Assembly (NCBI GenBank): GCA_900466945.1
Contig: UBNV01000023.1
Span: 62,001 to 126,000, forward strand
DNA from: Hyphomicrobiales bacterium
GTDB lineage: Bacteria > Pseudomonadota > Alphaproteobacteria > Rhizobiales > Rhizobiaceae
DNA: 64,000 bases
Direction: 5' to 3'
Positions 18,274 to 25,382 of the stretch are shown here, in pieces (the stretch's first letter is position 1; each line of letters begins with the position of its first letter). The position numbers and the translations under genes are program-made. The notes below the pieces were generated by a model. That model was not told the DNA's origin. It saw nothing but the letters and a program-made list of their open reading frames with translations, and did not search any database.

Positions 18274-18486
18274 GATGCCTGCCTTTTTTGTCTGACGCGG
18301 ACACTAGAACCAAATGCGCGGGGAAGAAAACCGGGGAACGCTGCAATTTTGTCCTTCTGGACAAGATTATGCGGGCGAAGCGGCTGGCGCGGGATTGAAC
18401 CGGTGTTTTCCGCTCGGAGGTGGCGAATGGCAAGGAATGGCTTTTCGCGGTGAGGCAGGGGGAGGGAAAATGCGTTCGGAGGAGCG

Positions 18487-18738
18487 CTAGGATCTGAAGG
18501 CTTTGGCTGAAGCACTGTGGGTCCCGCCATCGGCGGGCCCGGGATAGGACATCAGGAACTCACCAAAGTTCGGCCTCGGCTTTGCCATCGCCCGCATCGC
18601 CGCCTCTCCGGCTTCGACGCTGACCAGCATGGCGGCCGGCTTGCCGTGACGGGTGATCGTGACGAATTGGCCGTTGGCGGCGTCGTCCACCAGACTGGCG
18701 AATCGGGCCTTGGCATCGGCAACACTCATGCTCGACAT
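18487..18738 (-). CDS. Phd/YefM-type antitoxin without an adjacent toxin
   Basis: An 83-residue protein with the Phd/YefM fold signature: 'SVADAKARFASLVDDAANGQFVTITRHGKPAAMLV'. Such proteins bind DNA as dimers through the N-terminus and neutralise a toxin with the C-terminus. A strong GGAGG lies 5 bases before the ATG at 18738. Normally a PIN-domain or RelE-type toxin follows within a few bases, but the next 210 bp on this strand hold no such gene before cysK. The C-terminal end (GGTHSASAKAFRS) is unlike the usual toxin-binding tail, so the gene may be an orphan relic. Confidence 0.85.
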   Translation of the reverse strand: MSSMSVADAKARFASLVDDAANGQFVTITRHGKPAAMLVSVEAGEAAMRAMAKPRPNFGEFLMSYPGPADGGTHSASAKAFRS

Positions 18739-18921
18739 GCTCGCCTCCGAAAATGACTATGAGTGGTCAATTTAATGCGTGGCGGAGGATCGGGAAAGCG
18801 AGAGTTTGAGGGCCGCATTGTCTGCCGATCGTTACAAATTGAAGCACTCTCTTCACCGGATCTTCACGCCTGACCAGGAAGTCTACTGCTGATGCGGCTC
18901 AAGGTTGTGCGGGGAGGGGTG

Positions 18922-19608
18922 ATGCTGAGGGTTCTCGTGGCTTTGGCCCTGTGTCTGACGCTATCAGGCTGCGATCTCTTCGGTTTCCACGACTGGGAAT
19001 GGCGCCAGAAACTGACGGTGTCCGTGATGACGCCTGAGGGGTTGAAGACCGCAAGTTCCGTCGCCGAAGGTAGCTGGAGCATGGCTCCGACATGGTTCAA
19101 GATCGGCGATAGCGGCGGCGGGCCTGGCGTTGGCCGTCTTCGAGGAGAAGCCATCGTTCTAGAACTTGAGCCGCAGAGATACCTTTTCGCCCTGCAGGAC
19201 TATTCGGCGCTGACGGCGTTCTACGCTTTTGCGGGACCCGATTTCAGGGCGGGCATGCGTCAGGATTATACTGCCATGCTGGATCGCATTGGGTCGATCC
19301 GTGACAGCCGGACGCTTGCACCCAAGCACTATCCGCTGCTGGTCACCTTTGACGACATCAACAACCCAGCCAGCGTCCGCCGCGTCGACCCTAGCAATCT
19401 CTCAGACAGCTTCGGTCACGGCTATCGGCTCAATGCCATCACCCTATCGATCACCGATGAGCCGGTAACCGAGGGGCGGGTGGAGAAACTGCTGGGGTGG
19501 CTTAAAGAAAGAGCCGTGATGGAAAACCCAGGTTGGTCAAATCTTCCGCTGGAAAGCCGAAGAGCAATCAGTGAACTTCTGTCACATTTTCCTTCTCTGA
19601 CGAATTGA
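18922..19608 (+). CDS. Putative lipoprotein of unknown function
   Basis: A 228-residue protein with a clear lipoprotein signal: a hydrophobic stretch ending in lipobox LSGC at residues 14-17, so the mature protein is probably anchored to a membrane. I do not recognise the rest, which has no cysteine-rich or catalytic motif I can name. The start at 18922 follows GGAGGGG; an ATG at 18892 in the same frame would put charged residues before the signal. It stands alone, convergent with the photolyase. Confidence 0.75.
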   Translation: MLRVLVALALCLTLSGCDLFGFHDWEWRQKLTVSVMTPEGLKTASSVAEGSWSMAPTWFKIGDSGGGPGVGRLRGEAIVLELEPQRYLFALQDYSALTAFYAFAGPDFRAGMRQDYTAMLDRIGSIRDSRTLAPKHYPLLVTFDDINNPASVRRVDPSNLSDSFGHGYRLNAITLSITDEPVTEGRVEKLLGWLKERAVMENPGWSNLPLESRRAISELLSHFPSLTN

Positions 19609-19680
19609 TCACATGCGAATCCAAGGCGGCTGAAATCTCAAGGTTGACTTAGGTTAATAACCGAAAAGGTGCCGCCGTCC

Positions 19681-21129
19681 TCACTCCGCCCTCAACCCCT
19701 GAAACGCCGCCATCGCCGCATCCCTGGCCTTGCCGTGATCGACGATCGGCATTGGATAGGACTTGCCGAGGCTGACCCCTGCTTCCTTCAGCACCGTTAG
19801 CGGCGCCTCCGATGGCTTGTGGATGAACTTATTCGGCATGGCCTTCAGCTCCGGCACGAAGCGGCGGACATATTGGCCTTCGGGGTCGAATTTCTCGCCC
19901 TGGCTGGTCGGGTTGAAGATACGGAAGAAGGGGGCGGCGTCGGCGCCCGAGCCGGCGACCCATTGCCAGCTGGCGGAATTGGACGCCGGGTCGGCATCGA
20001 CAAGCGTGTCGCGGAACCAGCGTTCGCCTTCGCGCCAATCGATCAAGAGGTCCTTGATCAGGAAGGAGGCGACGATCATGCGGACGCGGTTGTGCATCCA
20101 GCCGGTCTGCCAGAGCTGGCGCATGCCGGCATCGACGATCGGGTAGCCGGTCTGGCCCTTCTGCCATTTTGCGAGCAGCTCCGGCGCGTCGCGCCAGGGG
20201 AAGGCGTCGAACTTGGCATTCCAGTTTTTGGTCGCGAGATCCGGGAAGTGGAAGAGCAGGTGATAGGAAAAGTCGCGCCAGACGACTTCCTTGCGGAAAT
20301 GGATGTAGTCTTCGCTGGAATAGTCGTCTGAGAGACCGCGCGTCGCATGCCAGAGCGTCGCCGGCGAAATCTCCCCCAAGGCCAGGTGCGGCGAGAGCAT
20401 CGAGACATGCGCTTCGCCGGGAAAGTCGCGGCGGGTGCGATAGCCCTTGAGACCCGTCCTGACGAAGTCTGCCAGTCGCTTCTTCGCGCCTGCCTCACCC
20501 GGCTGCCATTCGGCTTCGAAGCCTTTGGCCCAGTTCGGGCTTGTCGGCAGCAAGGACCAGCTTTCGAGGGCCTCGCCCTTCGGCCAGTTATCGGGGGCAG
20601 ACAGGCGCTTCGGCGCGGGAATGGGTTCCGGCGGCTCGCCGGATCCGTCCAGGGCCTTCCAGAAGGGGGTGTAGACGCGGAAATGCCCGCCGGCACCGGT
20701 CTTCAGCTTGCTCGGCTCATGCAGGATCTGGCCAGCAAAGGTACGCACCTCGATGCCGTCTTCGATGAGCTTCGCCTTCAAGCCCTTGTCGACGGCAATG
20801 CCCGGCGGATCGTAGCGACGGTTCCAGAACACCGCTGCAGCCCCGGTCTCCGCAATCAGCGCGGAGAGCACGGATTCGGCATGCCCGCTGCGCAGCGTGA
20901 GGCGTGAGCCGAGACCTTCGAGAGAGTTTTGCAGAGCGGCCAATGAATGATGCAGCCACCAGGCCTGAGCTGCCCCCAGCGGCCCGGTCCCCGCCTCTTC
21001 CGGTTCGCGGATGTAAAGGGGAAGGATCCGGAAGCCTTCGGCCGCAGCCGTCGCAAGCGCTGCGTGATCGGAAAGCCGGAGATCCTTGCGGAACCAGAGA
21101 ATGACTGTCTTTGCGGAGGTATCGGGCAT
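19681..21129 (-). CDS. phrB: Deoxyribodipyrimidine photo-lyase
   Basis: A 482-residue photolyase that splits UV-induced cyclobutane pyrimidine dimers using blue light and FADH-. The N-terminal antenna (alpha/beta) domain starts 'VILWFRKDLRLSDHAAL', and the C-terminal FAD domain has 'GYPIVDAGMRQLWQTGWMHNR' and 'WQWVAGSGADAAPFFRIFNP', the signatures of class I photolyases. The length fits this class. A small gene at 21236-21463 lies upstream on the same strand, 106 bp away. The motifs fit photolyase rather than cryptochrome, though the two cannot be fully separated by eye. Confidence 0.95.
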   Translation of the reverse strand: MPDTSAKTVILWFRKDLRLSDHAALATAAAEGFRILPLYIREPEEAGTGPLGAAQAWWLHHSLAALQNSLEGLGSRLTLRSGHAESVLSALIAETGAAAVFWNRRYDPPGIAVDKGLKAKLIEDGIEVRTFAGQILHEPSKLKTGAGGHFRVYTPFWKALDGSGEPPEPIPAPKRLSAPDNWPKGEALESWSLLPTSPNWAKGFEAEWQPGEAGAKKRLADFVRTGLKGYRTRRDFPGEAHVSMLSPHLALGEISPATLWHATRGLSDDYSSEDYIHFRKEVVWRDFSYHLLFHFPDLATKNWNAKFDAFPWRDAPELLAKWQKGQTGYPIVDAGMRQLWQTGWMHNRVRMIVASFLIKDLLIDWREGERWFRDTLVDADPASNSASWQWVAGSGADAAPFFRIFNPTSQGEKFDPEGQYVRRFVPELKAMPNKFIHKPSEAPLTVLKEAGVSLGKSYPMPIVDHGKARDAAMAAFQGLRAE

Positions 21130-21235
21130 GCTGCGCCTTTTCGTTGGCTGTCAATGCCCTACGAAACGCAACCCGAAAGGGATCACGGCAAGATCACGAT
21201 TTTGCGGCTGGCCTGATCCGTGAGGCAAACATGCG

Positions 21236-21463
21236 TCAGGCTGCAGACAGGCCAGGTGTCACGCGCCTTGCCTGTTCGGCGCGGATCATGGCGAGGATCT
21301 GCTGGGCATTCTCGCGCACATATAGCCGGTGCAGCTTTTCCGCGACCGGGGCGGTTGTCAGCAGGCAGGTGTAACCTTCGCGCTCGTACCAGCGGAAATC
21401 CACCACATTGTCCATGTTGACGTAGAAGGGAAAGCCGTCCCCGTCGTGAAGCTCGAGCCACAT
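21236..21463 (-). CDS. Small hypothetical protein
   Basis: A 75-residue cytoplasmic protein I do not recognise. It starts MWLELHDGDGFPFYVNMDNV and ends in a charged helix, and it has no signal or membrane segment. The start at 21463 follows AGGAGG at ideal spacing, which is the main reason to believe it; the frame extends upstream without a ribosome site. It may be co-transcribed with phrB downstream. Confidence 0.65.
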   Translation of the reverse strand: MWLELHDGDGFPFYVNMDNVVDFRWYEREGYTCLLTTAPVAEKLHRLYVRENAQQILAMIRAEQARRVTPGLSAA

Positions 21464-21592
21464 CGGCCGTCCTCCTTGCATGCCATTTTCGTTGGAGAAT
21501 GGAGATAGCAGGCAAAGGTGAAGAGGGGGTTTCGCCGGCATTGATGAAATCAGGGCCGTCAGAAATGAGGGGGGCGACATCAGGCGTCTGCC

Positions 21593-21632
21593 AAAAAGAA
21601 AAGGCCCGCTGCCTGTTGAGGCGCGGGCCTTT
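21593..21632 (-). terminator. Rho-independent terminator of tRNA-Asn
   Basis: A GC-rich stem (AAGGCCCGC at 21601-21609 paired with GCGGGCCTT at 21623-21631) is followed on the minus strand by TTCTTTTT. It lies just downstream of the tRNA-Asn gene. Confidence 0.8.
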
Positions 21633-21640
21633 GAATGAGA

Positions 21641-21715
21641 TGGCTCCCCGGGCCGGATTCGAACCGGCGACCTGTCGATTAACAGTCGAATGCTCTACCG
21701 CTGAGCTACCAGGGA
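21641..21715 (-). tRNA. tRNA-Asn (GTT)
   Basis: A complete 75-nt cloverleaf on the minus strand. It begins TCCCTGG and ends GGGAGCCA with an encoded CCA. The D-arm is AGCTCAGCGGTAGAGC, the anticodon loop CTGTTAA gives anticodon GTT (asparagine), and the T-arm contains GGTTCGAATCC. It is followed by a strong terminator and is a single-gene unit. Confidence 0.97.
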
Positions 21716-21879
21716 ACAGCCGCTTGGCGCGGTGTGAGCGGGGTAATACTGATGCTCGCCTCGTTTGCCAAGCGGTTTTTCAAAAAAAATGGCATGCGCT
21801 TGTTTTTATTTGTGGGTTCACCATCTCAAAAGGGGTCGAAACAGGGCGGAAGAGCCCGAGAAAGCAGGAGTTTCAACCT

Positions 21880-22161
21880 TTGCCGGAAAGACGCTATCGT
21901 CTCGATCAGGCGCGCGGGCGCCTCGTTCTGGGTCGTTTTGAAATCCCGGTACCGCGCTCGAAGGCTGGCCGGATCGCCACCGGCACTGTGCTCGTCGGCG
22001 GCGGCTTCCTGGGGTTTCTGCCGATCCTTGGATTCTGGATGGTGCCGCTCGGTCTCGTCGTCCTGTCACATGACCTGTCTTTCGTGCGCCGCCGGCGCCG
22101 GCGTGCGACCGTCTGGTGGTATCGGCGCAAAAAGGGACCGCGCGGCGACGGGGATGCCTGA
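21880..22161 (+). CDS. Small hypothetical membrane protein, TTG start
   Basis: A 93-residue protein with one or two hydrophobic segments (about residues 32-60: 'TVLVGGGFLGFLPILGFWMVPLGLVVLS') and a very basic C-terminus (FVRRRRRR, then YRRKKG). I do not know its function. No ATG fits the frame. A TTG at 21880 with AGGAG 9 bases upstream is the best start. It lies downstream of and divergent from tRNA-Asn. Confidence 0.6.
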   Translation: MPERRYRLDQARGRLVLGRFEIPVPRSKAGRIATGTVLVGGGFLGFLPILGFWMVPLGLVVLSHDLSFVRRRRRRATVWWYRRKKGPRGDGDA

Positions 22162-22311
22162 CGCCGAGGGCCGATCCTGCTTTTCACCCTAGGCACATGT
22201 CTTAGTGAAATGACCATGCCTACCTCGACCGCCTAGTATGGCCGGACTGAGCAGGGAAACCGAACCGCGATCACTGTGGTCTGTTCCCGCCCGGAGCAAG
22301 GATTTGTCTAG

Positions 22312-22566
22312 ATGTGCAACACACCCGAACTCATGATGGTCCTGACGCCTGCTGATTTCGATGTCATCGAGGGTGCTATGCAGGCCGCGGCGCCGAAGCC
22401 CGGTCGAATCATGATCGACGACGGTCATCGCGAGGCTGTCGGCAGGGCAGTCATCCGTCTCTATGCCGCCGGGGTGACCGATCCGGCGCGTCTCGCAGAT
22501 GCGGCGACCGTCATGGCGGCGACAAGGCTTCTCGATCGTCGTCGGTGGCCGACGCAGGACGCCTGA
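22312..22566 (+). CDS. Small hypothetical protein
   Basis: An 84-residue cytoplasmic protein I cannot assign. It is mostly helical in appearance (AVGRAVIRLYAAGVTDPARLADAAT) with no membrane segment. AAGGA about 9 bases before the ATG supports the start. It lies alone between a small membrane-protein gene and tRNA-Cys. Confidence 0.55.
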   Translation: MCNTPELMMVLTPADFDVIEGAMQAAAPKPGRIMIDDGHREAVGRAVIRLYAAGVTDPARLADAATVMAATRLLDRRRWPTQDA

Positions 22567-22688
22567 AGCCGTCATGTGGCGGAAAAGGGCGGTCCACGGG
22601 GAGGCTTCAAAATTCACTGAATTTCCCCTTGCGCTCACTCTCGATCCGTTCTAAATGCCGCCCACCACACGCACTTTTCTACCCGGAT

Positions 22689-22762
22689 GGCCTCGTGGCG
22701 GAGTGGTGACGCAGAGGACTGCAAATCCTTGTACCCCGGTTCAATTCCGGGCGAGGCCTCCA
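22689..22762 (+). tRNA. tRNA-Cys (GCA)
   Basis: A complete 74-nt cloverleaf. It opens GGCCTCG and closes CGAGGCC plus T and an encoded CCA. The anticodon loop CTGCAAA gives anticodon GCA (cysteine), and the T-arm carries GGTTCAATTCC. A candidate promoter with CTTGCGC lies about 40 bases upstream, but I see no clear terminator after it. Confidence 0.96.
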
Positions 22763-22980
22763 TCCGAAACTTCCAAGCACATCGAGCGAATTGAGCCTGC
22801 CTGCGGCAGAGCCGTGGGCTCGTTGCGCGAGGCGCGTGATTTTGCTCGCCTGCGTTTCAGCGACCAATTTTGTACATGTTGACCAAATTGCCGGAACAGG
22901 GCCGTCTCTGGTGTGCTCTCACATTGTCGCTGCTTGTTGATGAGTGGTATCCGATCCTGGTTTCAACCAGGGGGATATTC

Positions 22981-23310
22981 ATGCCGATTCGATTCTGCCT
23001 CGCTCTTGCTTTGGCTCTCTGCGCAGTACCTTTGTCCGCTCGCGCGGACACCAAAGCCTTCACGCTCGTCAATACGACCTCCAAGATGATCGTCAAGCTC
23101 TATGTGCGGGCGATTGAAGGCGGCGGCGAACGGATCGAACTTCTGAAGAAGAAGGGGCTTTATGGCGGGAAGTCGCGGAAGCTGACGATCGCCGATGACA
23201 GCGATGCCTGTGCATACTGGGTCTGGACGGTTTTCGAGGACAACAGCTTTTACGACAAGCGCGAGGCAGTCGATTTCTGCGAATACAACACCTACACATT
23301 CTCCGATTGA
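22981..23310 (+). CDS. Small exported protein of unknown function
   Basis: A 109-residue protein with a clean signal peptide (cut near SARA-DT, residues 19-22) and a compact mature domain with two cysteines (CAYWVW and FCEYN) that could form a disulfide. The mature start 'TKAFTLVNTTSKMIVKLYV' suggests a beta-sandwich. I cannot name the family. The ATG at 22981 follows GGGGG; the frame upstream has no signal-like start. Confidence 0.72.
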   Translation: MPIRFCLALALALCAVPLSARADTKAFTLVNTTSKMIVKLYVRAIEGGGERIELLKKKGLYGGKSRKLTIADDSDACAYWVWTVFEDNSFYDKREAVDFCEYNTYTFSD

Positions 23311-23453
23311 CGGGATGGATCGCGGCTGCGTCACTTCGCAGTCGCGATATTCTCGTGTGCGAGGGGAAGACCGGCTTGAAAGCGTCCCTGCCTGCAATTA
23401 AAGACACGGGGGCAAGCAGCCGCTAAGGCCGGTCGACACGGGGCGCGAATGAG

Positions 23454-24125
23454 ATGATGGATTACGCAGCAGCACGCACCAAGATGGTGGACAACCAGAT
23501 CAGGACCACGGACGTTACGTCCCATTCCGTCCTGAACGCCTTTCTGTCTGTGCCGCGCGAAGCTTTCGTCCCGGCCGAGCTGAAGCCGCTCGCCTATATC
23601 GACCAGGACATGCAGGTCAGTCCGGCCCAGAACGCCAGCCCGGCCCGCTACATCATGGAAGCGTCGCCGCTCGCCAAGCTCCTGCAGCTCGCGGCCATCA
23701 CCAAGGATGACCTCGTGCTGGAGATCGGCTGTGGTGCCGGTTATGCCGCAGCCATCCTGTCGCTCCTGGCGGGCTCGGTTGTCGCGACCGAAAGCGACGA
23801 GGCGCTGGTGACCAAGGCGTCCGAGAAGCTGTCGGAACTGGGCTATGACAATGTCGCCGTCGTGTCGGCAAGGCTGGAAGACGGCTATGCTGCCGAAGCG
23901 CCCTATGACGTGATCTTCGTCAACGGTGCCGTCGAGGAACTGCCGGAAGCGATCCTGTCGCAGCTGCGCGAAGGCGGACGTCTCGTCGCCGTCGTCGGTT
24001 ATGGCAACGCTGCCCGCGCCCGCCTCTACGTCAAGAATGGCGGCATCACGTCCTATACCGAATATTTCAATGCCTCCGTGAAGCCGCTGCCGGGCTTCCG
24101 CAAGGCCGCCGCATTCGTCTTCTGA
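23454..24125 (+). CDS. PIMT-family (protein-L-isoaspartate methyltransferase-like) protein
   Basis: A 223-residue class I methyltransferase of the isoaspartyl methyltransferase family. The SAM motif I is 'VLEIGCGAGYAAA'. The substrate region differs from typical Pcm, so true isoaspartate repair is uncertain. A second family member occurs at 46975. Two ATGs (23454 and 23457) are equally possible starts. In Sinorhizobium and Agrobacterium a tolC gene usually lies near here, before the PopZ homologue; here a terminator follows directly. Confidence 0.83.
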   Translation: MMDYAAARTKMVDNQIRTTDVTSHSVLNAFLSVPREAFVPAELKPLAYIDQDMQVSPAQNASPARYIMEASPLAKLLQLAAITKDDLVLEIGCGAGYAAAILSLLAGSVVATESDEALVTKASEKLSELGYDNVAVVSARLEDGYAAEAPYDVIFVNGAVEELPEAILSQLREGGRLVAVVGYGNAARARLYVKNGGITSYTEYFNASVKPLPGFRKAAAFVF

Positions 24126-24150
24126 GTAGGGATCCGGAGGACTGTGTTCA

Positions 24151-24176
24151 AAGGCCCGCCGCGTGCGGGCTTTTTC
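24151..24176 (+). terminator. Rho-independent terminator after the PIMT-like gene
   Basis: A stem of GCCCGC/GCGGGC (24154-24159 with 24165-24170), extended by AAG/TTT pairs, is followed by TTTTT. It ends the transcript of the methyltransferase gene. Confidence 0.8.
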
Positions 24177-24320
24177 GTGGATGCGAAACAAAGTTGTGCA
24201 TCACGGCAATTCCTGGTCGGCGCGTGATTTTTTTCGGCAAGTGCGTATCCTAGGGTGAGCGCGAATCGGTCCGGCGGAATTCTGTCCGGTCGACAGTTTC
24301 TGAGGACAACGGGGATTAGT

Positions 24321-25268
24321 ATGGCTCAGCCAAGCGTAGCGCGTGAACCGTCCATGGAAGAGATCCTGGCATCCATCCGCCGGATCATCGAGAGCAATGA
24401 TCCTGTGAACGGCGGAAGCCTGTCGCAGGATGCGTCTGATCTCGCAGCCGATGACGGCGCCGACGAGGGCGACATGGCCTATGACGGTGGCGATTTCGTC
24501 GCCGCCAACGATGCCGGTCCGTCCTTCCCGATGTTTGATCGCGAAATCCCGCGCATCGAGGCCGAACCGCGCCGAGAAGCAGCGCCGGCTGACAGCGACG
24601 ACATGCCGAAGAGCGTGTCGCTGGCCGATCTCGCAGCCCGTGTGCGTTCGGCTTCTGAACGCATGGAGCGTCCCGTTCAGGCCCCGAGCCGTTTGGAAAT
24701 GCCTGGCATGCAGGACGTCATGCGGCGTGAGCCGACCGCAGAAGACCGAGATGCCCGTTCGAGCGAAGCGCCTTCGATGACGGCGCGGCTTGCCGAAATT
24801 CGTCAGCCGGATCTGCGTGCCTCTCTGCCGGCCGACCCTGTGATGCCAGCTTCGCTGCGCGCGCCATCCGAGGAGCAGCGCGCGTCGTTTGCTGCGCCGG
24901 AAGCCACGATGGCCCGCATCGCCTCGGTTGAGGTGCGCGTCGAGCGCGCTGCACCTGTTGTGGCTGAGCCGGAAGCGGTCGAGGAGATGTCGATGGATGC
25001 GCCCGAATTCGAGCCCCGTACGGAGCGGGAAAACGAAGGACGCGACCTGACGGCGCTCGTCTCTGCCGCGACCGTCGAGCAGGTCTCCCGTTCCTTCTCG
25101 GAACTCGCCGCTGCCTTCGACGGCACCGAGCGTCGCTCGCTCGATGAAATGGCCGAAGAAATGCTGCGCCCGATGCTGAAGGACTGGCTGGACGACAACC
25201 TGCCGACGCTGGTGGAGCGCCTCGTGCGCGAAGAAATCGAACGTGTCGCCCGCGGCCCGCGACGCTGA
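24321..25268 (+). CDS. popZ: Polar organizing protein PopZ (DUF2497)
   Basis: A 315-residue acidic, proline-rich, mostly disordered protein with a short conserved N-terminal helix (PSMEEILASIRRIIES) and the DUF2497 C-terminal helices (about 265-310, 'LDEMAEEMLRPMLKDWLDDNLPTLVERLVREEIERV'). That is the PopZ plan: an N-terminal hub-binding helix, a PED-like disordered middle and C-terminal self-assembly helices. In Caulobacter PopZ anchors the chromosome origin at the pole; in Agrobacterium it marks the growing pole. The start at 24321 has GGGGA upstream. It is followed by a strong terminator, then valS. Confidence 0.9.
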   Translation: MAQPSVAREPSMEEILASIRRIIESNDPVNGGSLSQDASDLAADDGADEGDMAYDGGDFVAANDAGPSFPMFDREIPRIEAEPRREAAPADSDDMPKSVSLADLAARVRSASERMERPVQAPSRLEMPGMQDVMRREPTAEDRDARSSEAPSMTARLAEIRQPDLRASLPADPVMPASLRAPSEEQRASFAAPEATMARIASVEVRVERAAPVVAEPEAVEEMSMDAPEFEPRTERENEGRDLTALVSAATVEQVSRSFSELAAAFDGTERRSLDEMAEEMLRPMLKDWLDDNLPTLVERLVREEIERVARGPRR

Positions 25269-25291
25269 TTGAAGCATCCTCCGGGATCATG

Positions 25292-25318
25292 GGCCGCTCG
25301 CGAGAGCGGCCTTTTTTA
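25292..25318 (+). terminator. Rho-independent terminator of popZ
   Basis: A perfect 8-bp stem (GGCCGCTC at 25292-25299 with GAGCGGCC at 25304-25311) with a GCGA tetraloop is followed by TTTTTT. It separates popZ from valS. Confidence 0.9.
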
Positions 25319-25382
25319 TTGACTTGGTTTTGCCAGTCCTATTTACCAACCCACATCCAGAACTCGAAAATCCGGTCGGAAA

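Noticed and set aside
22655-22882. A 75-codon frame across tRNA-Cys
   Set aside because: It runs through the tRNA gene and has no coding evidence.
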